From Manduca sexta (taxonomy: Eukaryota > Arthropoda > Insecta > Lepidoptera > Sphingidae): 64,000 nucleotides of DNA. The notes below the pieces were generated by a model. It searched no databases and was not told the DNA's origin. It saw only the letters and a list, made by a program, of their open reading frames with translations. The position numbers and the translations under genes are program-made. Position 1 is the stretch's first letter, and each line of letters opens with the position of its first letter. Location: NCBI RefSeq assembly GCF_014839805.1, contig NC_051141.1, forward strand, positions 19,848,777 to 19,912,776. The letters are read 5' to 3'. This document shows positions 1 to 11,851 of the stretch, in pieces.

Positions 1-389
1 GAATTTCTATAATGTTTAATGTCTTTGGTTTTCCGATAACGTCATATATTGGCAATAAAAACAAAATATAGTTAATTTGATTTCAAATTGCATAATTTTA
101 AAATAGACGCATTAATTTAACCAACTCCAAACTGAAATTTCATTTCTTTCAATGTAAATAAAAACTACTATTTATTGTTTCACTTACTCTCTCGTATCTG
201 CCGTATGATTTGATATGAATAATATTGATGTTTCTCTACTTTTATTTTAATACATATTCTATGAATAGTGGGAGCGTAATGCGGTCCGCGTCACCACTGG
301 TGCTGCGGTCGGCCGCACGCCGCGTGCTGCAGCTGCACGCTGCAATATCGTGTTGCTCGGAATAAGTTCAAAGAAACTCTTAGAAACCA

Positions 390-693
390 TTAGTGCCGCA
401 TACAGCTTGGGCTGCTGCTGGGGTTTACGGCAGCAGTCTGCAGCTGGTCTCAGGTTTTTTTCATTATCGAACTCTGCAGTCAACACCGGGGTAACTCTGC
501 AAATATAATACTGGAATCCCTCGGCTTAGCGACTGCAGGGACCTGGAGGAAAATTGGAAGGGGATATGTAGGGAAGGAAAGTGTGGGGGAAATAAAAGCC
601 TTCCCTTCCCCGGGTATTTCCTATAAACCCGAGACGAGCTGCAGACCGCAGCCGCAACCCGCAGCAGCAGGCCACACGCTGTAGGCGGCAGTA
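390..693. repeat. Foldback (inverted-repeat) element, about 70-bp arms
   Basis: The plus strand at 390-459 and the reverse complement of 624-693 align over about 70 bp, sharing a tgccgc-tacagc start, ctgctgctg, tctgcagct and gtctc. Identity is roughly 80% by eye, with a loop of about 165 bp that contains poly-purine/pyrimidine runs. The arms are rich in CAG/CTG and much more GC-rich than their surroundings. No terminal duplication was found. It may be a decayed foldback transposon or an inverted duplication of a coding fragment. Confidence 0.55.
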
Positions 694-906
694 AATCTTC
701 TTAAGATGGGCAGAGGGGGGAAAGCCAGTAAATCTTCGCGAGCCCTCATAGCCCTCAATGTGGTATACACACTGAACTATGCCTAGGACCGCGGTAAATG
801 TTTCCCCGTGAATAGGAGTACCATTAATGTAATCGCCGAGCGCACAAGAATGGCCTCGGCGGGGCTCCGTCTCGGATTTGTACCTATATACCTTAATATC
901 CGTCAC
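526..906 (-). other. Unrecognised 126-codon open frame, overlapping the foldback
   Basis: An ATG-initiated open frame of 126 codons on the minus strand. Its N-terminal half (about residues 1-60) has ordinary composition. Its C-terminal half lies in the foldback arm and loop and is Cys/Arg/Pro-rich, which suggests chance translation of repeat DNA. A second open frame of 75 codons (259-486, minus strand) lies in the other arm. I recognise no domain, signal peptide or membrane segment in either. There is no convincing splice context. It is more likely a remnant than a gene. Confidence 0.2.
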
Positions 907-1045
907 ACAGTTTTGTATAAATGTGCATGATCAAAACATGTTTATAGGAAATATTTAATAACGGTAAACGTTAATTTGGGACTGCTTAGGTGATTTAACG
1001 CCTGTTTCGCGATATCTAAATAAAGCCAAATCGCCCAAATATAGA

Positions 1046-1245
1046 TTGGACGATTATAAAGCTGAAGAGTTTGTTTGACGCGCTAATCTCAGGAACTACT
1101 ACACCAATTATTATTTTTTTTACTTATATGTAGCTACATTACTCTTGAAAGTTATAGGCTACTTATTATCCCGGGAAAATATAACGCCGGACTATTATCA
1201 ACGGAAAACTCTTATCACGCGGGTAGAGCCGCGAGCAAACGTTAG
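1046..1245 (+). mobile_element. Helitron remnant, 3' end preserved
   Basis: It starts with the family 5' segment (ataaagctgaagagtttg, then the ctaatctcagg block) and ends with a hairpin (CGCGG stem, loop gtagag, CCGCG) a few bases before TTAG followed by T. Helitrons end in a short hairpin followed by CTAG and insert between A and T, so the terminal CTAG has mutated to TTAG. There is no coding sequence; it is a non-autonomous copy. Confidence 0.6.
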
Positions 1246-1269
1246 TACTTATGTTATTATAACTGTATT

Positions 1270-1505
1270 GTCTTAGCGACGTGGTGGTATTACAATACGA
1301 CTGCAAAGCTGCAGTCTCGGGTTCGACGGCTGAGTCAAGAGATTTTTTTTTCTGCTCAGTGTCAATCCGGAGTCCTCAATTCGTCCCCGATATGGCGATA
1401 GGCTCGCCTCATATCACAATTTCATGGGACGAAATACATACAACAAAAAGTGGATGCCACAGTTGCGCCTACCCATTCGGGAATGAAAGGCTCTCGTAAG
1501 ATTTT
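1270..1505 (+). mobile_element. SINE-B (short-body type), degenerate copy
   Basis: A tRNA-like head with a recognisable box B (ggttcgacggctg near 1320) runs into a body shared with the copies at 30.8 kb and 35.7 kb: ctgctcagt, then atatggcgataggctcgcc, then a run to an accc-type hairpin near 1475. Much diverged, with no TSD found. Confidence 0.55.
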
Positions 1506-2120
1506 ATACCCGTCAAGATTTTGATTAGTAATTATTTTTAAATAATATACCAAAATTCTTATTGTTTACTTTACAATGACTTCGTATTTGAAGAATAAAA
1601 AAAAGTACAATAATAAATATGTTATATTTAAAGCATTCATTAGGTCGGTTTAATATTATATAAAAATAAATGTAATACAATACCATAAGTAATAATATTA
1701 TTAGGAAAAATAAATATCGTTTTTAGCGTCATCTACATTAATTTTGTAGAAGCGTGCAATACGAAAAACAGCGGCCAATAGATGGCGCTATACAATATTT
1801 GTCATTGAGAATCAACAATAGTATGGCGAATTTTTATTCTAGGTTTAAAACCATAAAATCAATTTTTAACAAGCAGACCTAATAAATTACCTCAAACTTT
1901 ATCTCAAAATGACTTGCTTTAACTAAACGTGTGATTTATATAACCATGTCTTGTGTTTCAAAAATAGCGCTACCTCTGTTACTTCTCTTGAACTAAATTA
2001 AACGTATTTTGTCGACGTGTTAATTTTAGGGCTCAGCGAAACTACAATTGCATACTGCATTTAATAGATGGCACTGTATTTTAAACATGTTGTAATACCG
2101 AAATATTGTATTATTATTAT
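1506..2120. other. AT-rich intergenic stretch, nothing recognised
   Basis: It contains homopolymer runs and an aatagatggc motif twice (near 1778 and 2062), probably debris of one old repeat. There is no open frame of note, no RNA gene and no identifiable element. Confidence 0.5.
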
Positions 2121-2124
2121 AATA

Positions 2125-2498
2125 CAAGCTTTTGCCTGCGGCTCCAACCGCGTGATATTTTTTTTTCAGGCTAAAGTTTTCCATAACAATAATCACACAC
2201 ATATATTTATTATATACATATTATATTTCCGAGTATAGAGAGTTGTCTATGTGCTTCCCAGGGTCTCAAAGTATCTCCATACCAAATTTTAACGAACTTC
2301 GCCTTCAAAAGTAATAAATTTTCATGGTTTTTGCAACATTTTTCATTACTGATCCACTCCCATTGATTATGGCGTGATGATTTAAGCTTATAGCCTTCCT
2401 CGATAAATGGGCTATCCAACACTCAAATAATTTTTCAATATTAACTAGTAGTTCCTGAGATTAGCGTGTTCATAATAAACTTTATATAATAGTATAGA
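2125..2498 (-). mobile_element. Non-autonomous Helitron, both ends present
   Basis: On the minus strand the element begins with TC (complement of 2497-2498) preceded by A, continues tatactattatataaag, carries the ctaatctcagg block and ends in gccgcaggcaaaagcttg followed by T, so the 3' CTAG is mutated to CTTG. Length is 374 bp with no coding capacity. This copy joins the interior found in the 63.2-64.0 kb array to the classical aaaagCTAG-type 3' end, so both belong to one Helitron family. Confidence 0.75.
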
Positions 2499-2534
2499 TT
2501 ATGACCACGTAGATAACCAAACCTAGCCAGGCTA

Positions 2535-2795
2535 TCTTACTAATATTATAAATGCAAAAGTTTGTACCAATGTTTGGATGTTTGTATATTTGTCAAAAGT
2601 AAACTTAGAAACAGCTGAACGGAACGGATGAAATTTGTTACACGAGTTAACCATTAGATAAGCATTACATAAGCTACGTTTTATCCCGATTATTTTTGCT
2701 CCCATGGGAATAAGGGGTTTGTTGCGTTACAATGTTTTAGGGACTTTTTAGCGGGTAAGACTTTTCCTGCGGGTGACACCGTGAGCAAAAACTAG
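2535..2795 (+). mobile_element. Non-autonomous Helitron with exact A|TC...CTAG|T ends
   Basis: TC at 2535-2536 is preceded by A, and CTAG at 2792-2795 is followed by T, the standard Helitron insertion signature. The 5' end reads tcttactaatattataaatg. A weak GGTG/CACC hairpin lies just before gagcaaaaactag. It is 261 bp with no open frame. It sits 36 bp from the minus-strand Helitron at 2125-2498, in opposite orientation. Confidence 0.8.
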
Positions 2796-2796
2796 T

Positions 2797-3475
2797 GGTA
2801 AAATATGCAACTCATTTCTTGTGCTTACATGAGTTAAGTATTTTTCGTATAATCGTTGATGTGTCATCATGTCCCAGAGACCGTCTTGGGCCGAGCTTCG
2901 TAACCCGTTTAGGTCACCCTCAGCACGGTCGCTTAATTTTCGCAACCCTTGCGAGTCACTCACCCAAAAGTCCGATGTGTTTGTAATCCGCTCGTCGCTA
3001 GGCTAACGTAGTAATGCAAAAAAACGTATTTATCGTATTTTGACGATTATGAAAAAACGAAAAATCAAAAGAAAGAAAGAAGAAAGAAAAACGATTTATT
3101 ATTTTTTTTAAAAGTGACACAACAGAATTTTTATTTCCCTAGTCAGGCTAATGCTATACATAAATATTTTACTGGCCTGATACAGATTAGTAGACTTTAT
3201 TAGACATTCAATTTCTTAAAGAGATATCAGGCAAATTGAACGAACTGGGATATATCGAATAAGGTTAAATATTCCTCAGATTGATAACGCTATATTCAAA
3301 TATACGAGCAGATATAATGCCTAGTATAAGAGCCAGATATGTTTAAGGTGACATGTTGTTAAGTTCTACAATTTCTTTATTACTAAATAATTATTGTCCG
3401 CGCACTATAAAGAAAGGGCTGAACGGATTCCGATGCAAGTTTAGTAAGGGTAGAACAAAAAATATATCACTAGGG
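2797..3475. other. No gene seen; low-complexity and Helitron debris
   Basis: A GAAA-rich run lies near 3056-3095. A short Helitron-like internal phrase (gggctgaacggattccgat) lies near 3417. No element boundary or open frame can be supported. Confidence 0.45.
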
Positions 3476-3648
3476 TCATCATCATCATCATCAGCCGCAG
3501 GATGTCCACTACTGGACATGGGCCTCCCCCAAAGATTTCCAGATCGACCTATTGGAAGCGGCCCGCATTCAGCAACCCCTGCAACCTTTATAAGATCATC
3601 TGTCCACCTCGTAGGTGGACATCCGACACTGCGCTTGCTAGTTCGGTA
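3476..3648 (-). mobile_element. RTE-clade LINE 3' tail
   Basis: On the minus strand the segment ends in the (GATGAT)n tail typical of RTE-clade LINEs, preceded by the conserved phrase around 'gtccagtagtggac' just before the tail. It covers the last part of the ORF and the short 3' UTR only, is 5'-truncated and is not translatable without breaks. Compare the better copy at 6446-6829. Confidence 0.7.
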
Positions 3649-3649
3649 A

Positions 3650-4570
3650 ATGATTAGGAAAAATGATGCGTATTCGAATGGACATAGTGTTGACCGACAT
3701 GTTAATTGAAAACAAACTCACGGCGTACAGCTCAAATGCTGCAAATATACCAAAGAGGCGTTATTGTTAAGCGTAGGCCAAACAGTGGTCGAAGAGGGAC
3801 GGCGACGCGAAGCTGGCTGAACATGCGCAGTACCACTAGACCGAATTAGCGCATTATCATGTAATCCTTATTCGTCTTGACTAAATCAACTTATATTATA
3901 TTATTTAGTAATATTTCTCAATAGCTGTATGTCAATAATATACGTCCAAAAACAAATACATACAGCCGATTCGCATCCAGTTTAAGTTTTCCGTTAATTG
4001 TTACCATTTGAAGTTTACACGCGCGCTACGTCCACGGTGGCCAATTTTAGTTCCAAATACGCTCACGGGGCGCTGTATAAGCTTCTGTACAAAAATTTAC
4101 TTCGAAACCATTGCGTTAATGATACGATAATGCATAAATTCCTGCTAAGCGTACTGTTGTAATATACTTGTTTAAAGAATATGTCACGTAGTCGAGCGCC
4201 AGCGTCGCGGCGGGCTCGCCCCATCCGCTATTTGACGAAATAGTATTAGTAAACCATGAAGAAGCCGAGAGTGATGCAAGCTGTCCGCCTTTTCCGGCGG
4301 TAACTCCGGTGCCAAATCCGGAGATATCTCGGCGCATTCGGAGCACGTACGACTCACTCGTTTTAGGTCATGCAGAGTATTAGCTGCGTATTGATTTGTG
4401 GATATAATGTACTGACTTCTAAGAGCTCAGGGCTTGATTATTAACACCCTATGCATACAAAACTGCTAGTTCTACGAGAGCTCTTGAAGTTTCAAATGTT
4501 TTACTATCGCTTTTTACCAGAGGTTTTATATTACTTAATGTTGTGAGGTGTTAAGTGCTCGCTGGTAGGT
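3650..4570. other. No gene recognised
   Basis: It has a locally GC-richer patch (about 3765-3840 and 4190-4330) with a 76-codon minus-strand frame (4116-4346) that matches nothing I know. No splice-site pair, tRNA or element end could be supported. Confidence 0.4.
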
Positions 4571-4582
4571 AAGCGGTACGAC

Positions 4583-4961
4583 TGCCTCGGTGGCGTAGTT
4601 GTAATTGTACACGGTACAAATACGACTACCGCGCTGAGGTCCTGGGTTCGAATCCTGGGTCGGGCAAAAATAATTGGGACTGGGTTTTTCCATCTTAAAA
4701 AAATTACTCAGTCGCAGCTCGGAGTCAGGAAGTTGGCGGTGTGATACCCCCGTGCCTCGGAAAGCACGTAAAGCCGTTGGTCCTGTGCCTGATCTCTCTC
4801 CGGTAATGTCGGCTTGCCGTCTCACCGAACTATGAGAGTGAAGGATCAGAGAGTGCACCTGTGTATTGCGCACACACTTGTGCACTATATATCCTGCGGA
4901 GCTGGCTGATCTCCGTTGAGATTGGACGCCGTGGTCGAAATTCGGCTAGGAGGAGGTTATT
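4583..4961 (+). mobile_element. SINE-B head with a long alternative body
   Basis: The tRNA-like head runs from tgcctcggtggcg, with box A around tggcgtagttgt and box B ggttcgaatcc (about 4645). The head nearly matches the SINEs at 30.8 and 35.7 kb, but the body (4665-4961) is entirely different and includes the phrases gcctgatctctctccgg and gtgcgcaatac in complement. Flanks agcggtacgac (4572-4582) and agcagtactac (4962-4972) match at 9 of 11 and are a plausible decayed TSD. A 116-codon minus-strand open frame here is only SINE read backwards. Confidence 0.75.
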
Positions 4962-4972
4962 AGCAGTACTAC

Positions 4973-5763
4973 ACTATACTATCAATCACAAATATTTGTA
5001 CTACATATTTGTGTTCGTTGTAACGTAAAGTATTTATTATTAACTTTTATTAGGGTCGGTTTGGTTATGTTACTATTTGTTTCGCGCATTCTCTTGTTTC
5101 TTCTATCACCTGTTAACGCGGTTTGGCATCACATATAATTACTATTATGGAGAAACATTTCATATGAGTTTATTTGTAGTTAAATTTTTGAATAATAATG
5201 ACATCAATTATATTACAGATAACTCCAAAGATCCTCGCTCCACCTACAGTCCATTCGATCCAGCCATATCCTGTGACCTTAAAATGATTTGTTTTAAATA
5301 TAATAGTTACTAATCGCCATTAACATTGAATGATTCCTATCGCTTTTCAATCCATCACAAAAGTGAACCAGTCAGGATCAGTGCCGAATTTATATTATTT
5401 ATGAGTGTAGGCCACTTTGTTTCCGCCGCCCCATGTAGATAGGTTTATGTATGTAGGTATGTAAGTTTCTAAAATACTTAATAATTTTCTATTTGTTTGT
5501 ATTATGGAAGGCATTAAAGTTAAATAAACGAACGATTAATTAAATCGATTGAGCGTCCTCTGAAATCTGTCGCCCCTAAGAGCGGCCTATACGGCCTATT
5601 TACAAATCCAGGACTGATCAGGATAAAGTTTTGGTTCACATTATAATCATAACCGGTACATTCTCGGGATTAAATCAAGGATTACCATTGAGACTGTCTA
5701 TTGAAAACGAAAAAACATAAGACGCATAACGCGCAGTAGTGTAGATACAATAGACCTCACTAT
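4973..5763. other. No gene recognised
   Basis: Unremarkable AT-rich DNA. A 78-codon plus-strand frame (5077-5313) has no recognisable content. No RNA gene or element end is visible. Confidence 0.45.
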
Positions 5764-6074
5764 GTCATCATCATCATCAACCACATAAAGTCCACTGCTG
5801 AACATAGGCCTCCCCTAAAGATTTCCAGACTGAATTGTCGAGAGCCACCTGCATCCAGCGTGTTCCTGCAACCTTTATCAAGTCGTCTTTCCACCTTGCA
5901 GGACGTCCAACGCTGAGTTTATCGATACGTGATCTCCATTCGAGAACTTTTTTGTCCCATCTGCTGTTAGTCCTGCGAGCTATGTGCCCGCCCTTTGCCT
6001 TTTTAGTTTGCTTATCCGCTGGGCTATGTCGGTGACTTTCGTTCTTCTACGGATCTCTTCATTTCTCTTCACGT
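5764..6074 (-). mobile_element. RTE-clade LINE 3' fragment, longer copy
   Basis: A minus-strand copy beginning at the (GATGAT)n tail and extending about 310 bp into the ORF C-terminus. The reverse complement includes the region coding for the 'DIA...' and 'WAGH'-type segment seen in the 6446-6829 copy, with many stops and indels. 5'-truncated; no TSD found. Confidence 0.7.
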
Positions 6075-6445
6075 CACTATGTTTTCGGTCGTAATTTTAC
6101 TTAACCGACTATCTCCGAAAGCGGTTCAGTTATCTTATATAATAAACATGATATTACGGTTAACTTAATGGATTACGATTACCAAACTTAACTACTTAGA
6201 ACAAGTAACTCGCCGAAGTTATAAACAATATTGTGCCATGACTGACTGAAATCGGTTTACTATGTATGGATTATGTTTAACTAAAGTTAGATGTTTGAAA
6301 CTAATAGTTCTCTCGTATGCATGGATATTGGCAGTTTATCGTTAGAGGCAAAAACTTATTGATATTTATTGTTCACACACGATACAAAACAAGAACAATG
6401 AACTGTTAATAATTTGCTTTGATAAATATTATCTATTGCCAAAAT

Positions 6446-6829
6446 GAAAGTCAATACTGAAAATCACCCAGAGGGCAATGGAGAGGACTATGCTCGGAGT
6501 TTCCTTGCGGGATCGAATCAAAAATGAGGTGATACGCAGGAGAACCAAAGTAACCGATATAGCCCTTAGAGTTGCGAAACTCAAGTGGCAGTGGGCAGGG
6601 CACAGAGCTCGTAACTGATGGCCGCTGGGGCGGAAAAGTTCTAGAGTGGCGACCACGAACCGGGAGACGCAGCGTAGGCAGGCCCCCCACGAAATGGACC
6701 GACGATCTGGTGAGGGTCGCCAGAGTCCGATGTATGAGGGCGGCCCAGAATCGGTCCCTATAGCGCTCAGTGGAGGAGGCCTATGTCCAGCAGTGGACGA
6801 TTCCCGGCTGTAATGGTGATGATGATGAA
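6446..6829 (+). mobile_element. 5'-truncated RTE-clade LINE insertion with TSD
   Basis: Encodes the last part of an RTE-clade reverse transcriptase ORF. Frame 1 from about 6459 reads KITQRAMERTMLGVSLR through KLKWQWAGH. An indel near 6612 moves the frame to DGRWGGKVLEW through KWTDDLVRVA, and TAG at about 6761 replaces the expected Trp codon. The 3' end is the usual 'cagcagtggacg' phrase and a GATGATGAT tail. It is flanked by the 9-bp direct repeat tgccaaaat (6437-6445 and 6830-6838). The protein would be an endonuclease/RT polyprotein in an intact element; only the extreme C-terminus is here, and it is dead. Confidence 0.85.
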
Positions 6830-6839
6830 TGCCAAAATT

Positions 6840-9800
6840 TATTACATTAAGTTACATTAAAATTTCCTTTGGTTTCAAATTAATTATACTCTAATTTATT
6901 TAAGATCTATAACATATTTAACAAATAATAATTCTGATTCTATATTTAATATGACATTAAAGTATTGACAGCTCCACGCAGCCATCTTTTTAATGCTTCC
7001 ATTGTAATAAACAATGTTTGCCTTTTTCATTTTATCCAAAACTCATCTGCATTCTTTTTCATATCCAGCAACGCGGCCACAATACGCTGGCATTACATAT
7101 TGTAGTCTCCTACAATCCAATTATATTATTCGTATTCAATAATTCCATTGAATCCGCTCAATGGACAAACGGAAACAATTCCACTGTACATAAAATATAA
7201 CTCCACATTACCTGAGCTTTAAGTCTACGCCAACAAAGGCACTTCAAAAGTCAATTCTCGATATCAAATCGACGAGAGAGGGGACCGGTGCAGGCAAGAG
7301 ATGGGCCTTGTTATCTCAGTGAAGTCATGTTTTAATAACTATTGACATTTGTGTACACATTTAACGAGAAACGACGAATAAAGAAATAAACTAAAAGCGT
7401 TTTCTGCATGGGTGCAAGAATATATGTTAAATTACTACGTTGTATTGTAAACATAGAAAACATATATATTTAAAAGTAAATAAAAACCTTTTTAATAGAT
7501 AAAACATATTATCGTATTAGAGAATGTTTACAGGAACCAATTTGTGTAACACATTGTAACTGTTGTGGTAGATTATAGTATATCATTCCTACCTAATGCA
7601 TAATATTACGATGTTAGTTTTAGCTTAACTTTAGATAACATTTTATACGTAGTAATGATGTTATAATACATTGTATTGCATTTTTGCACGTCATTCGACT
7701 AAATATAAGCTACTTGTTGATTACTTTTAATAAAAACGTATTTAATGTGCTAATTAATACTTTTAATTATTTAAACTATAACAATACTTAACCTCTTATA
7801 ATGAACTTCACAGAGTAAAAAAAAGGCATAGATAATTAATTTCTATACACAGACTAAGACAGCAGAGTGTAAAAGGCTTGAATTTTATTTATTACACTAC
7901 TATGTTATAAAATACGCCATATAATCTACCCATATTTTCAAAATAAATACATTGATTCCTTGATTGAAACAAACAAGCAGAATGTACCCAGATTTGAACA
8001 AATTTGCTACAAGAATTCTTGTGATAAGACGAAAGTATAGAGTTTCTACGAGCTAAATACTTCAATCAGATTACAAATTTTATTTTAATATTCCATAACT
8101 CATCAGACAAAATAAAATGTTATTAGATTATGTTCGCGACTTCACCTGTTAATTTTATCGTGTTAAATGTATCAGTATTTTACAGATTAACGGCAACCTA
8201 GAGGAACATGTAAATAGTATTAAGACGCTCCCCCAAACAAAAGTCCTTGAGCGAATCGTTCTTTACTTGGTGAGGTGCAACTTACGGGCGTCATATGCAA
8301 AACAAATACGAATCATATCGATAAAAAATCTATTTTAGATCTTTTTAAAAAATTAAACTATTAAAAAATTTCTTAGTACTTTGTCCATATAATAGTTTTG
8401 GTTTTAAATAAAAAAGTATATGTACTTTATGACAAGATTCCCAAAATCAAAATTTTAAGTTGCATTTTCATCATGAAATTAAGGATACAATATTTACGCA
8501 ATATTAAATTTTAAACAAATTATAGACAGAACAAGAAGAACAGAAATAGATATTAGACAGAAATAATATGTTTAATTTGTATTTACGTGTATTATGTATT
8601 TTAAATTTCGAATGGACAGCTTCTAAAAACTGCTTTATCTATAATATTTACTTGTAATAAAGATCCACGTTTATATTATGTACCTTTACAATATTAAGTT
8701 TGATTAGTATAAAATTAAAGCGAAATATATTTTAAATGACGTCGACAACACATACTTATGTAAAAAAATATAATACATTTTAAAAGTTAAAATGAAATAA
8801 GTTTCATATCTTTGTGCGAAGCTGTTTCTGCTTTCTGTTACATTTTATAAATTACACAACTGCGAAGTTTCTGTTGTTTGAAAATACACAACCAAAGAAT
8901 AGTAAAGTAATCGAAAGTCTACAATGAGTTTTCAATTTCAACTTATTTATTAGACAGCCTCTAAATGTAATTGTTAGTAGGTTTGTTCAATGTTTCATCT
9001 TTTAGCCGGTAACGGCTTTTAATTCTTTTTTGTCTTAACATCGTCAATTCGAGATAAAAGGAAGGATAAAATAAAATTTAAACACGGAATACTTTCTTTT
9101 TCACAAAACTGAAAAGTAACCTTAGAGTGTAGACCTTAAGCGCGATTTAGATTAGCAAGAAAACTTGTGGAAGTTAACGGTTACAAGCAATTTTAAACTG
9201 TAAACAATCAAGGCAGGCTGACTTGTGCAATTTCGAAGCTTGTATGACTTTGTAATGTTGCCCCAAATCTAAAACCCTCTGAAAGTTTTGGGCATTATTT
9301 TGCTGCAAGAACTTGCTAGTCTAAATATAATTTTATATTTATAGCAAATACAATAGAAACTATTGTTTTTTTTTCATGAATACAGTATAGTTATTGTGGT
9401 GTTAATTTTAATAAGAAGTTTGTAATTTTAATGTTATACCTTTTCGGTGATTTGTTTTTTAAAGAATAGATATAGATTGAGAATATATTTCCTTAGTAAA
9501 TTAATAATTAGAGTATAAATATTACAGTTATATCAGGCCGACTACAAGTTAGATAGCTTACTGTTACTATACTGTTACTGTGTTTATTTGGAGCACCGTA
9601 AGCTCGTAGTCGAGCCCGCGTGACAGAGAGCAGTAAACAAAACTTCTATATTACTTCGAAGAGAATTTTAGATGTGTATTTATTTGAAATGTAAGCAAGT
9701 AATGGTTTCGAAATTTTACTTTTATTTCTCCGTATGGATGAAATATTTAAATTTTCTATGTTCGGTAAAATAACATTTGTATTGGGTTATATAACTGTAC

Positions 9801-10055
9801 ATAATCAGGGCATAATAGGTTAAGTAGAAAGTAGTGATGATTATTAATTACGATAGTTAACAAGCGTATAAAACATATAGAGGTAATATAGTAGTACCTC
9901 TATGTGTTCTAGGTAGAGTTTCAGTCAAACTATTTTAATGTTAATGACTCTTTTTATGTGGTTAAGCATGTACTGTGATTTTTTGTTCTAAAATTATAAA
10001 CACTAGCCATGAAAGAATAAAAAATATTCAAATTTATAACTGGTGGGACCAATAA
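6840..10055. other. 3.2 kb AT-rich stretch without recognisable features
   Basis: Very AT-rich, with only short open frames (the longest about 60 codons at 7018-7200). I see no tRNA, no element ends, no convincing promoter and no tandem array. It could be intronic or intergenic. Confidence 0.5.
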
Positions 10056-10376
10056 AGAATATGAAAAAATAGCCCAATTGGGTTTGGAAAGGATTGCCTT
10101 GTCGAATGTCCGCAGTTTCGAATCCTAAGAGCATCTCTGACTTCTAAAATTATGTGTATAGGTATTCTTTGTGAATTATTAGTTGTTTTAACAACATTAA
10201 CTTGCGTAAATATCGTGAGGCAACCTGCATACATGAGAAGTTCTCTATAAGAATTTCGAGGGTGTGTGTAGTCTACCAACCCGCACTAGGCCAGCGTGGT
10301 GGACTAAAGCCTAATCCCTCTGAGTAGTAGAGGAAGCACGTGTGACAGTATATAATACAGGGCTGATATTATTATA
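10056..10376 (+). mobile_element. SINE-A copy, diverged
   Basis: tRNA-derived head with box A tagcccaattgg (about 10070) and degraded box B (gtttcgaatcc). Then comes the family body with ttctttgtgaatta, cgtgaggcaacctgcatac, gagggtgtg, ggccagcgtggtggac and the terminal acagggctgatattatta. Transcription by Pol III and mobilisation by a partner LINE are family knowledge. This copy has many substitutions and looks old. Confidence 0.8.
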
Positions 10377-10880
10377 TCTAACTTGTATCCTAATTATTAT
10401 ATTTACTTTAACTTAGCTACAAATTATTTCCACATTTCCGTTGTTAGCCATAGCTACCCTAACCCACACTAACAATAACATCCAACTAGTTCACAACAAA
10501 GAGACTGCCGGATATAAAAGTTACATCAAGATACGTGCACCACAATGGCTTAAATAATAAACACAATAGAGTTTTGAAGCCGATAACGTAGGAGCAACAA
10601 ACACGGGAAACGACGCCGCGGAGTCCCGGGGGAGCGTGGGGACAAGGGTATGTCTAGCTTGACCTTACAATGCCTTTATAAATAGCTACACTGTCAAATG
10701 CAACGAAGTTTTGCTGTGAAGCGAGAAAATTGATGTACTTTACCTGTTTGTGTAATGAAATATGGTTGTCCGCCATTCTATACACTTACTTTAAGTAAGT
10801 GTCAGTAGAATACATAACTTATAATGGCAATGCCTTTTTCTCGAAGTGGTACAGTTCGCTTCAACCAACTCATATTGTTG

Positions 10881-11185
10881 TTTTTTTATTGCTTCGAATG
10901 ACGAGACGAGCTTGCCGTTCGCCTGATGGTAAGCAATGCGAATGCCCATAAACAGTAGAAACACCATTCAATACCTTGAATTACAAAGTATTGTTTGGTA
11001 TTCCACTGCGCTCGCCATCCTGAGACATGTGATGTTAAGTCTTATTATGTCCAGTATTTACACTGGCTACAATGTCCTTCAAACCGGAACACAACAGTGA
11101 CTACACACTGCTGCTTGACAGCTGAAATAGGCATTGGGATGGTACCTACCCAGGCAGACTCTCACATATGAGAGATCTACCACCA
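10881..11185 (-). mobile_element. Poly(A)-tailed short retroelement, family C
   Basis: About 305 bp. On the minus strand it starts tggtggtagatctctc, carries gtgtagtcactgttgtgttc, and ends cattcgaagcaataaaaaaa. Three other long copies and several fragments occur in this window. The poly(A) end and variable 5' starts imply a LINE-mobilised element. Whether it is a SINE or the 3' UTR of a LINE cannot be decided here, since it encodes no recognisable protein and no tRNA boxes. Confidence 0.7.
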
Positions 11186-11276
11186 ATAAAGATAATAATA
11201 TTGTATAAGATTGTAGCGCTCATTCCAAGTACTCAAGTGCTCGTAAATGGCTATAGACAAATATAATTTACACACA

Positions 11277-11395
11277 CATCACGCCTCCGTACCCCAAGGA
11301 ATAGGCAGAGTTGAAAACCAAGGCATCTACTTTTCTTTTCTTCCGTTCCAAGATGTAGGGGCGAGTTTATCACCTTATCAAGCACGTAATACAAC
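11277..11395 (-). mobile_element. SINE-B tail fragment, very diverged
   Basis: The reverse complement aligns with the distal body of SINE-B (ctcgcccct, then gccttggtt, then gcgtgatgtgtgtg). The head is absent. Confidence 0.4.
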
Positions 11396-11533
11396 TACTA
11401 AGCAGTCGAAATATAATTAACTATTTAATAATATAAATGTCAATTAATCATTCAGCCTGTGACCGTCTACTGCTAAACGTAGGCCTCCGCAAGTGAGCGC
11501 AATAAATAAATAAAGTGAGATACCCCGTTACTA

Positions 11534-11851
11534 TATGCGGCGATAGCCTAGCTGGGTGTGGAACGGACTGCCGAGACGAATGTCCGCAGGTTCAAATCCC
11601 AAGGGGACACACCTCTGACTTATCTAAAAAATTATGTGTGAATTCTTTGTGAATTATCGCTTGCTTTAACGGTGAAGGAAAACATCGTGAGGAAACCTGC
11701 ATACCTGAGAAGATCTCTATAAGAATTTCGAGGGTGTGTGAAGTCTACTAATCCGCACTAGGCCAGCGTGGTGGACTAAGGCCTATTCCCTCCCAGTAGA
11801 GGAGGCCCGTGCCCAACAGTGAGACAGTATATAATATAGGGCTGATATTAT
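11534..11851 (+). mobile_element. SINE-A full-length copy with 13-bp TSD
   Basis: Complete tRNA-derived SINE: gcggcgatagcctagctggg (box A), ggttcaaatccc (box B), the family body, and tail gggctgatattat. Flanked by taccccgttacta (11521-11533) and taccccgtcacta (11852-11864), 12 of 13 identical, a clear TSD. The best-preserved reference copy in the window for judging the aberrant ones. Confidence 0.9.

Noticed and set aside
4535..4885. 116-codon minus-strand open frame
   Set aside because: It is the SINE at 4583-4961 read backwards.
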